NCBI GenBank assembly: GCA_037349105.1
Contig: JAYJMM010000082.1
Location: 124,001 to 188,000, forward strand
DNA: 64,000 nucleotides
Direction of reading: 5' to 3'
Origin: Limnomonas spitsbergensis
Taxonomy: Eukaryota > Chlorophyta > Chlorophyceae > Chlamydomonadales
Position numbers and translations under genes: made by a program. This document shows, piece by piece, positions 12,901 to 20,400 of the stretch. Below the pieces are notes generated by a model, which did no database searches, had not been told where the DNA came from, and was given only the letters and a program-made list of their open reading frames with translations. How positions within the stretch are numbered: the stretch's first letter is position 1; each line of letters opens with the position of its first letter.

Positions 12901-14100
12901 CGCAGTCAATCAGAAACAGGCTGTTAGTGCACTGCCGTGGTCAGTACTAGTTAGTGCACTGCCGTGGTCAGTACTACTTAGTGTACTGTCATGGTCAGTA
13001 CTACTTAGTGTACTGTCATGGTCAGTACTACTTAGTGTTCTGTCATGGTCAGTACTACTTAGTGTACTGTCATGGTCAGTACTACTTAGTGTACTGTCAT
13101 GGTCAGCACTACTTAGTGTACTGTCATGGTCAGTACTACTTAGTGTACTGTCATGGTCAGTACTACTTAGTGCACTGCCATGGTCAGTACTACTTAGTGT
13201 ACTGTCATGGTCAGTACTACTTAGTGTACTGCCTTGCTGCTCAAGCCCGTGGCTTGAGGGACCAGCGTCCTTGCTGGGCACAGATATTTATCGCATAGTT
13301 GGCTCACAAGATATTTCTCGCTTGTTAAATTTTTAAAATGTTTTAAGGCCACCAAGGAAGGAGCGGGAAGCCCGGGTAAATCTGTATTTGTCGCATGGTA
13401 GCTCACCTAGCACTACAGCCGAACGGGTGGCTTCCTAAATCCACGCCTCAAATTCCGTTAATTTATTTATTTCAAATGTGCCATCTATTTGCGCTGGTAC
13501 AAATTCCCTATGATGGAAGGGGACTAGGGTTTGTTTGATATTAGCCAAGTATTTACGCGATACTGGTATCTGTTTGGATATTTCTGAGACCTTAATTTAC
13601 TATCTGTTTGATCGGCGCCATTTCCTTGCGCTGGTGCGCCCAGCAGGGATGAGACGGAAGAGGTCAGAGGGGGAGGAGATACGAGTGCAGAGAAGAGAGG
13701 GGGCATATAAACGGGCATGACCATCTTTACGCCCATGCGATTGGCCATCCGCATGCACATGTGCATGCCCATGTGTTAGGCCTGCTTGCTTCGATTATCA
13801 AGAGGGTGAAGGTTCCATGCGGCTTGGTCGCAAGGCCCATGCGTGGGGGGTGGCCTGTTACCTGTAGCTGCTCCTCAGCTGCTGCGCCACCTCGTCCAGG
13901 TCGTCCAGGCTGTTATTCATGGCATAGTTTATGAGGCGTGGTACCAGAAGCTTGTCTAGGATGCCTCCACCACCGCCACCGCCGGAGGAGCCGCCCGATG
14001 CAGCGCCGCTGCCAGCTGCGCCGCTGCGTTTCGAGGGCGGGGGCGTCTTGGCCGCCTTGTGCTGCTGATGCTGCTGCGGCTGATGGTTCTTTTGTTTCAT
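987..14100 (-). CDS. NVL: NVL/RIX7-type nuclear AAA-ATPase, N-terminal part (8 exons, 3' end beyond window)
   Basis: Nuclear VCP-like AAA-ATPase; the family remodels pre-60S ribosomal particles in the nucleolus. Exons, in order: 14100-13862, 9780-9675, 8895-7973, 6435-6323, 5307-5213, 3273-3120, 2633-2562, 1305-987. All have GT/AG borders and compatible phases, giving 673 residues. Residues 50-115 resemble the NVL N-terminal domain ([20 protein letters not shown], then [13 protein letters not shown]). Exon 3 is acidic/Ser/Gly/Ala-rich, with a basic KRRRR at 145-149 (possible nuclear signal) and the family motif LNNSLLSMY at 203-211. The D1 domain begins near YADLGG (~468), then Walker A GPPGCGKT 509-516, Walker B IVFIDE 564-569 (intron inside the Asp codon) and [13 protein letters not shown] 661-673. 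A roughly 45-residue Pro/Gln/Gly/Ala insertion lies between [15 protein letters not shown] and the sensor-1 strand. The next exon (RAGRFDRE) and the D2 domain are off the left edge. The ATG at 14100 is the only plausible start seen. Confidence 0.93.
1306..1470 (-). repeat. acceptor-edge copy of NVL exon 8 plus telomere-like repeats
   Basis: A decayed copy of the acceptor and first codons (near 1424-1452, 'gatcgcatcattctcatctc') lies upstream of the true junction at 1306, embedded in ggttcaggg repeats. Confidence 0.55.
1560..2240. repeat. ~85-130 bp degenerate tandem repeat with telomere-like patches
   Basis: Seven copies of 'cacagcgtgccccgtacttc' (near 1615, 1745, 1828, 1913, 1997, 2127 and 2212), each followed by ttagggtgaaccc- or aaccctaaacc-like sequence. 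It lies in the intron between NVL exons 7 and 8. Confidence 0.75.
2634..2715 (-). repeat. acceptor-edge copy of NVL exon 7
   Basis: The exon 7 start ('gaagagtgacctcagcttgg') is repeated in decayed form at about 2670-2712 ('gaagagtgacctggcttaac'), directly upstream of the true acceptor. Confidence 0.6.
2889..3113. repeat. 38-bp minisatellite, about 6 copies
   Basis: Near-identical units of 'aatcggcaataaggtagcgg' plus 'ggtttggggaatttaggg' abut the donor of NVL exon 6. Confidence 0.9.
3366..3700. repeat. 17-bp minisatellite, about 19 copies
   Basis: Tandem 'gatttacggttaataat' units with a few substitutions, in the intron between NVL exons 5 and 6. Confidence 0.92.
3880..5212 (-). repeat. donor-edge duplication array of NVL exon 5
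   Basis: Decayed copies near 3930-3985, 4130-4182, 4910-4975 and 5100-5160 of the exon 5 3' end, where the intact sequence is 'gcttcagcgggtactcaatc' (encoding IEYPLKHPE). All are followed by C-rich 'ccacactttccacac' intron sequence. The array is interrupted by the hAT-like insertion. Confidence 0.8.
4183..4859. mobile_element. non-autonomous hAT-like DNA transposon
   Basis: A 677-bp insertion with 14-bp terminal inverted repeats (CAGGGAAGTTACAG and CTGTAACTTCGCTG, one mismatch), flanked by a perfect 8-bp direct repeat GTCCACAC at 4175-4182 and 4860-4867. A CAGGG terminus and an 8-bp duplication are typical of hAT elements. The interior is rich in ccgaa palindromes, for example an 11-bp stem at about 4237-4262. 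An 80-codon open frame (4383-4622, plus) is not recognisable as transposase. Confidence 0.8.
5308..5700 (-). repeat. acceptor-edge duplication array of NVL exon 5
   Basis: Two decayed copies of the exon start and acceptor. One near 5400-5460 can still be read as [11 protein letters not shown]; one near 5590-5655 reads roughly SDLSDIE. The spacers contain 'gtgtgggtgaaagggtgaga'. They sit immediately upstream of the intact exon at 5213-5307. Confidence 0.8.
5730..6170 (-). repeat. donor-edge copies of NVL exon 4 in C-rich intron
   Basis: The exon 4 end 'gtgactgctgatccgc' plus 'cctgcgccggccatcgctcc' recurs at about 6105-6160 with only a few changes, and more weakly near 5795-5830. The rest is C-rich low-complexity sequence, including a repeated 'cagcagtagcagcctt' block at 5995-6065. 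Confidence 0.65.
6436..6800 (-). repeat. acceptor-edge duplication array of NVL exon 4
   Basis: Copies of the acceptor plus first codons ('cttgagcgccaccctgcagt') recur near 6571-6593, 6699-6721 and 6776-6795, separated by ggtttagggtt telomere-like stretches and a repeated 'ggggcataggaata' block. Confidence 0.8.
6995..7230 (+). repeat. dispersed repeat family A, copy 1
   Basis: About 230 bp including 'ccagctaccatgcacagcct' and 'gccatggtgcagcc' is clearly homologous, in inverted orientation, to about 27760-28015. It is probably a transposon fragment inside the NVL intron between exons 3 and 4. Confidence 0.7.
7266..7458. repeat. 18-bp minisatellite, about 10-11 copies
   Basis: Tandem 'ggggaaactgttaagaaa' units. 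The length is a multiple of three, so it produces spurious repetitive open frames on both strands. Confidence 0.93.
7490..7972 (-). repeat. donor-edge duplication array of NVL exon 3
   Basis: About six decayed copies of 'cacctgtccttcccctccgc' plus 'ggcgtcgtctgcaggcctcc', the end of exon 3 with its donor, near 7495, 7570, 7670, 7760, 7800 and 7900. Each is followed by 'cttgcaacttctcacatt' intron sequence. Confidence 0.8.
8896..9150 (-). repeat. acceptor-edge copy of NVL exon 3 and telomere-like block
   Basis: 'taacaggtcatacagcgttt' next to the acceptor recurs as 'gacaggtcaaagcgttcaaa' near 9005-9025. It is followed by ggttaagggttgagggtttaggg. Confidence 0.5.
9150..9674 (-). repeat. donor-edge duplication array of NVL exon 2
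   Basis: Four extra copies of the exon 2 end plus donor ('gatcacctgcagctgcagct', then 'cgggcttaggcgccccgccc') near 9165-9230, 9310-9360, 9453-9505 and 9560-9612. The three nearest the exon are well preserved and separated by 'caacccttaaccccaaaccc'-type patches. Confidence 0.9.
9735..11770 (-). repeat. 98-bp tandem array, ~20 copies, built from the acceptor edge of NVL exon 2
   Basis: Exactly 98-bp spacing, with near-identical units. On the minus strand each unit contains a pyrimidine-rich CCTGCCCACCCACAG acceptor followed by coding-like sequence readable as [14 protein letters not shown]. The true exon 2 reads [14 protein letters not shown] at the end of the array (9735-9780). Decayed relatives continue to about 12000 and at 13470-13660. 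Confidence 0.95.
11771..12295. repeat. decayed copies of the 98-bp unit, then unique sequence
   Basis: Weak copies of 'aagggcgccatctgctcgcg' at about 11830 and 11925-11965, and possibly 12215. Nothing else was recognised to 12295. Confidence 0.55.
12296..12385. repeat. 27-bp minisatellite, left part (interrupted by a MITE)
   Basis: About 3.5 units of 'gtactgtcatggtcagtact' plus 'acttagt'. The right-hand continuation is at 12924-13235. Confidence 0.88.
12386..12923. mobile_element. PIF/Harbinger-like MITE
   Basis: A 538-bp element with perfect 25-bp terminal inverted repeats (outer 20 bases CAGCCTGTTTCTGATTGACT; 12386-12410 and 12899-12923), flanked by TTA at 12383-12385 and 12924-12926. It sits inside a 27-bp tandem array that reads continuously (actac-TTA-gtgc) if the element and one TTA are removed. 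The TTA duplication suggests PIF/Harbinger. Internal palindromic blocks 'cctgcgga' and 'gttccgcag' recur. No transposase frame was found. Confidence 0.87.
12924..13236. repeat. 27-bp minisatellite, right part, about 11 copies
   Basis: Tandem 'gtactgtcatggtcagtact'+'acttagt' units. The period is divisible by three, giving spurious repetitive open frames on both strands. Confidence 0.93.
13470..13660 (-). repeat. decayed acceptor-edge copies of NVL exon 2
   Basis: 'gccatctatttgcgctggta' (13481) and 'cggcgccatttccttgcgct' (13613) are older relatives of the 98-bp unit lying between exon 1 and the MITE. Confidence 0.6.
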
Positions 14101-14462
14101 CGTGGTAGAAAGATGGGGGATGAGAGAGGGAGGGTGGTGGATATGCTAGGATTGATTCGGATCGGCTAGGTGTGCTGTCGTGCCGAGGCCGTTGTTGTGG
14201 GTTGGTTGCAGTGTGGGTGAGGCAGTTATTGCCATGTGTGGGCATTGTATGAATTGTTGTAAGGTCTTCCCTGTCAGTTAGGGTCTGAAATTTTCACTGG
14301 CCCCAACCCCTTCACTTGCGCCAGCGGCCTCACATCGCACGTTCGAAATACGCGTCTGCTGTAATTGTATTTAAGTTGGAAGCTTGATAGACCTCATCAG
14401 GACATAAATCAGAGCGGTCACTTCCCCAATTCACGTGATTATTGTTCACTAAACTAGGCGAC
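14101..14462. promoter_or_regulatory. divergent intergenic spacer between NVL and calredoxin (putative bidirectional promoter)
   Basis: These 362 bp separate two divergent start codons. The spacer is not tandemly repeated, unlike nearly everything around it. It must hold both 5' UTRs and promoters if the assigned starts are right. No convincing TATA box was recognised, so its function is inferred from position only. Confidence 0.45.
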
Positions 14463-17400
14463 ATGAGGGCATTTTTGAGAACTCGCAACGTCCTGGTGCC
14501 ATCCGCGGCTTCTCGGTCCGTCTCCGCCCACATTGCACGCAACTGGAGCCGAAGCTCGCACATGGTGACGAATTGCGACCTATGGAAAATCAGCGGCGTC
14601 AGCTGCAGGAGCGCTAAATCGGATACGTACATCACAGAAGGCGACCGCTCCAAGCTAGATTTCATGCTCGGGCGTTTCAAGATGTTTGATTTGGATGGGT
14701 GGGTGTGGCAGAGGGAAATCGATGTCTGTGCCGCTGCCTCCGCTCTACAGCTGCGTATGGGTAAATTGGCAAAGCTGCAAATCAGCCCATGTGTCATCCC
14801 GTCGTGACTGGTTCAGTTGCATGCGTTAGTTTCGCTAGGGGGGGCCAGGCGGGACGAAAAGGGTTTTTAGGGAAGAAATTAGTATGACGACGTCACTACG
14901 ACGTTTGTCCTCGTGTGACGCTGTTGGGCTTGGTGGGGTGGGAGAAAGGAAGCGTTTCCCATGGTGTCCATAAACACGCATTTGTTGCTTTCGTGTACCG
15001 GTATGAAAGGCGAAGCAAGGCGTCAGTTCGGGCTTCGTCAGATACTGCTAATCAAGGAGGAAGTCTCGCGACAATGCCGTTCTTTCACGCTGGCATCCTC
15101 CTGCCCCATAGCTTCCTCATAGCTTCCCGCCCACGGTACGCCCATCTCATGTTTCGAACTTGGGCAGGAATGGCAAAATTTGCAAGGAGGAGCTGCGTGA
15201 CATCCTGCATTCCTCTGAGAGTGGCGCAGCAGTGTCACTACATTCCGAGGTGATTGGGAGGAAGGAATCTTCCAAACTGCATGAGTGCATGACGCATCGG
15301 CTTCATGCATGTTAGTGGTGCATGGGCATGATCCATGGGCATGCTGCATGGGCTTCACGCATGGGGATGACGCATGGGCATGATGCAAGAGCACGAACGA
15401 TCATCAAAGTATTGTGGTATCAATTCAAAACTTTAATAGGGATGCAAAAATGAAATCAATTTAGTCATTTCCCTATTGCATTACTTCACTGCCCGTTTGC
15501 GTTTCATAGGACAAACAATTTGCCTGTTTGCATGCACCGTTCTGACTCAAAATCCTGCCCGTCTGCATGTCACATGAGCAACACCCTGCAGCCTGCAAGT
15601 CGCACCGCACCTCACCCGTCTCCCATGTCCCATGTGCACCATCTTGTCGGCCTGCTGATGAACGTGTATCTGTATTTGCATGAGCAGTGTGCCTAGCTGC
15701 CCACATATTGCGCCACACCTCACCCCTTTCCGTGTATGATGAACATGGGTGTGTCTGCATTTGCATGAGCTACACCTAGCTGCCTGCATATTACACCTAG
15801 CTGCCCGCATATTACACCTAGCTGCCTGCATATTACACCTAGCTGCCCGCATATTACACCTTGCCCGATCCCATGTATCATGAAGATGGGCGTGTCTGTA
15901 TTTGAATGCAGCACTGGCTGCCTGCATGCAAAGTCGAACTCACCCCAGTCCATGTATGATGAACAATTGTCTGGATTTGCATAAGCAACACCTAGCCTGC
16001 GCTCTGTATAAGGGGCCTGTAACTTACGGGTTCGGACAAGTCCCCCCAAACAAAGGGTCTCAGCCGGGACGGAGCCTTTCCACCCAAAAGGTTTGACAGA
16101 AGAAAACGAACTTTCCCTCCGGATTAAAAAGCTTCAGTCCTGGACGCCAGTAAAACTTTCCGCGGGGAAAGACCTCATCCCAAGGGTCGCCTGCAGTTGT
16201 CGGGAAACTCGTCCGCCCCCCTAAGTGACGGGTCCTTTCTCGATATGACCTGGCTATCTATTTGAATGTATTATATTGCACCACACTAGCCCACTTCGCC
16301 CCTTTCCCCACATCATGAACTGGGTGCGCCTGTGTTTGCACACAGCACTGGCTGCCTGCATGCGAAGTCGACCGAGTGATGGAGACGTACGACAAGAATG
16401 GCACAGGCGCGTTGGAGTTTGAGGAATTCCAAAGCCTGGTGAGGAGGGTGAAGGGCTTGAGGGTTAAGGGTTCTGGCACAGGTGCGCTAGAGTTCTAGGA
16501 ATTCCAGAGCCTGGTGAGGAGGGTGAAGGGCAACCGAGGTTCAGGTCGGCGTGTTTTACTTAGTTTCTGACTTTCTGACCTTGGTGGGGGGTGGGGGTGG
16601 AGTTCCTGCGGGTAAGGATTCATACTTGAGGCCTGCTGGCTTGACTCTGAGGAATTCCAGAGCATGGTGAGAAGAGTGAAGGATTCAAGAAAAAGGGTTA
16701 TTCACTCCTCACACTTGAGGGTTCAAGGTTAAGGCTGGTGCCCTTGACTTGAATGTGCCTCCGAGCTTGGTGGGGGTTAGGGTGTAAGTTACTTGGGGAA
16801 AGGATCCACGACTAAGGCCAACGCACATGAGTGTGAGGAGGTCCTGAGTGTCGCGGGGGTACAAGAGATTATGTTTTAGGCTGAGGGTTTAGGGTTAAGT
16901 TTTTTCCCCCGGCCCTAAACCCTAAACCATATACCCATGAGTTTCAGGAGTTTCAGAGTGTTGCGGGGGTACAGGGGCAATGTTTTAGGCCGACGCACTT
17001 CATTTGTAGAAGCCTGGTGCGGGGTCGGGGTTCAGGAATTAGGTTCAATGCCATGGTCCTGGATTTTGAGGAGTTCCAGAGTGTCGGGGAGGTACAAGAG
17101 ATTATGTTTAGGCCGACGCATTTCATTTGTAGGAGTTTGAAGCCTGGTGCACCAGTGGTCGGGGTTTGGGGATAAGGCTCAATGCCATGGTCCTGGAGTT
17201 TGAGGGTCTTGCAAGGGTTTTGAGTGAAGGCCACACACTGGTGTATGTGGAGTTCCTGAGTCTGGTGTGGGGCTGGGTAGGGTTGAGGGTTTATGGCATT
17301 TACTTGAGTCGGAGGTGTTTTTAAGTTCAGTCAGGTGGGGGGTGCAGCAGCACCAGCAATAGAAGCAACAGGATCCAGCAACAAAAGCAACAACATGCCA

Positions 17401-20400
17401 CAACGGCTAGCAACAGCAACTGCATCAACATGCAACAACAGGTAGCAACAAATAGGAACAGTGGCGACAACAGCAGCTCGCAGCGGTGGCGGCAACAACA
17501 GCAGCTATTAGCAGCGGCGGTAACAGCAACAGCCAGCAACAACAGCCGGCAAAGGTAATACCTGCAGCAACAACAACAGGTGCGAGCAGCAGCCAGCCAG
17601 CAGCAGGGGTAAAAACACATAAGCAAATACAGCAGCAACAGCAGCTAGAAATAGCAGCTAGAACATATCGCAACAACAGCAACAGCAGCAGCTAAAACCG
17701 ACAGCAACAGTGACAACAGCTGCTAGCAACAGCAGCCAGCAACAGCAGAGGCAGCATGCATCAACAATCGCTAGCAACAGCCAACAGCACCAACATGCAG
17801 CAGAAGCAACAGCCAGCAATAGCAGCCAGCAACAGCAGAGGCAGCATGCATCAACAATAGCTAGCAACAGCAAACAGCAACAACAGCAGCCAGCAATAGC
17901 AGCCAGCAACAGCAGAGGCAGCATGCATCAACAATAGCTAGCAACAGCCAACAGCAACAGCAGCAGCCAGCAATAGCAGCCAGCAACAGCAGAGGCAGCA
18001 TGCATCAACAAAAGCTAGCAACAGCCAACAGCAACAGCAGCAGCCAGCAATAGCAGCCAGCAACAGCAGAGGCAGCATGCATCAACAATAGCTAGCAACA
18101 GCCAGCAGCAGCAACAGTAACAAGAACAACAACAACAACAACAACATGCAGCAATAAAAGCTAGCAACAGCCAGCAGCACCAGCTTGCTACGTAAGCTAG
18201 AAAAGGCAACAACCACAAAAACAGCTGCAACCCTTGAAACCTGTCCCACCCTCTGCTGCCTGTCTCCTGGCAGGTGTATGATGGACTGCTGTTGGATGGT
18301 ATGCTGAGCGAGTACGAGCTGGCATTCAAAGCGGCTGATAAAACTGGGAACGGATCCCTTGGTGAGTGGCTCGGTGTAGGTATGAGCTAAGATCCAAAGG
18401 CATGTAAAGCGCCTGCCTGGCAAGACTTGAAACGTATCCCTCGATCTGGCGACGGTAGAGCATGTTGTGCACGTGCAGGAGGGATGCTTGGTGCAGGAGG
18501 GGAAACGAGGTGAGGAAGAAAACTCGGCACTGCGTATATAAGTCGTACTAAAACACCAAAACACGATATCGAACCATCATTGGTCCTTTGGGGTCCAACG
18601 CAGTCACTCGATACTGGACAAATATATCTTAAAAATAACGAGCCGGAAAAGTTGAGAACCAGGATTGTTTTGCGAACAGATTTCAGCACCCAACAATTCA
18701 TGGCGAACATCAATGAAACAAACTGGTCATCATGGCCCTGCGCTTGATGATATTATCCTAACGACCGCTTTGCCTACTATCGCCTCTCTTGAGATAATTC
18801 AGAACACTGGTCACTGCATGCGGGCGGTACCGAGCTGATGCAGCTATTCAGGGACCTGGGGGACAGTGGAATAGTGGATCCCCTCGTTGCCGGTTGGTCT
18901 GAAATTGCCTCTCTTGAGATGACTCTGCATTTCCACTTGCAGGTGGTACCGAGCTGATGCAGCTGTTCAAGGACCTGGGTCACAACGTCAGTTATGAGAA
19001 GATGGTAGAGGTCATGCAGTTTTACGACAAAGATGAGAGTGGACAGGTGGGAGGGGAGGTGGGGGGGGAGCGGGGAGGGGGGGAGGGGAGGGGAAGTGGG
19101 AGGGGGGAGGGGAGCGGGGAGGAAGGACAAGCAAATAATAATAATCATACGAATATGATGCAAGTGCAGGCAGGTAGGGCTAGGAAAGGGGTGATGTCAC
19201 CTTTTGTCAAGTCGGAGACAGTAGGCTGGGAGGGGGGGGTGAAATCCTGGGAGGGGATGGGGGAGGGGATGGGGGAGGATTGAGAAACAAAATCCTGGGA
19301 GGGGGGGGGGGGTGAAATCTGGGAGGGGGGGGGTATGTCTGCGCGAAAGGGAATAGGGGGAGGGGGAAGCCCTGCAGGGTTCATCAACTGGATAAAAATG
19401 GTAAGCGCTTGTGTGTGCGTGCGTGTGTGTGTGTGTGTGTGTTCTGGTGTGTCTGCGTCTGTCGTATGGGATTAGGGCTTAGGGTCTTGGGTTAAGGCGC
19501 GTCTTTGGTTGCGGTATGCGTATGGGCTTGGGCTTAAGGGTTTAGGGTTGAGGTGCTCTGTGGTTGCCGTATAGGCTTCAGGGTTTAGGCTTAGGCTTCA
19601 AGGTTTAGGGCTAGATTTAGGCTTAAGGGTTTAGGCTAAGGCTTCAGGGTTCAGGGGTGAGGTGCGTCTGTGGTTGCCGTACGGTCTGCTCTATGACTCA
19701 TGTGCCACTCACTTGTCCGCTGGTTGCACATTAACGAGAGCCAGTGCCCTTGCTGGCAGATTGAGTGTCGCAGATTGAGTTTGCGACACTCATTTGCCCA
19801 CTGGTTATATTGCGTTGTTTTCACCGCTCTTTGAATTTGTGTCGCTCCCTTGCCTACTGGTTTAATGATGTGCCCTTCCCCACTTTTGAAGTTTGCATTG
19901 CGTCCTAGCATGCTGGCCATTATGTATGGCTCAGTCACTTCCATTTGAGCCCTTTGTTTTGTCCCTGGCCCGCCGATTGCAGATTGAGTTTGGAGAGTTC
20001 CTTCTGATGTTCAGAGACCAGATGCTGGACCTCAAGGTAGATGCTATGCCTCAAAACCCGAAACCTTAAACCCTAAACCTGGTGCTGGACCTCAAGGTAG
20101 ATGATGGGCCTCAAAACCCGAAACCTTAAACCCTAAACCTGGTGCTGGACCTCAAGGTAGATGCTGGACCTCAAAACATTCTTAACATTAAGCCCTAAAC
20201 CTGGTGCTGGACCTCAAGGTAGATGCTGGGCCTCAAAATTCTAAACCTTAAACCCTTAACTTGATGCTGGACCTCAAGGTAGATGCTGGGCCTCAAAAAA
20301 CGTAACCTTAAAACCCTTAACCTGATGCTGGACCTCAAGGTAGGAGCTGGGCTTCAAACACCTAAACTGCTGTGTTTTGTCAAGCTCAAATTTCAACGTT

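Noticed and set aside
9735..13236. CRISPR-like appearance of the 98-bp and 27-bp arrays
   Set aside because: Units are directly tandem with no unique spacers, and the setting is a eukaryotic intron.
14330..14797. 156-codon open frame antisense to calredoxin exon 1
   Set aside because: It overlaps a well-supported exon on the other strand and has no recognisable domain.
17340..18182. Polyglutamine or poly-cysteine/leucine proteins in the CAG/CAA array
   Set aside because: The array lies in an intron between phase-compatible calredoxin exons; open frames follow from trinucleotide composition.
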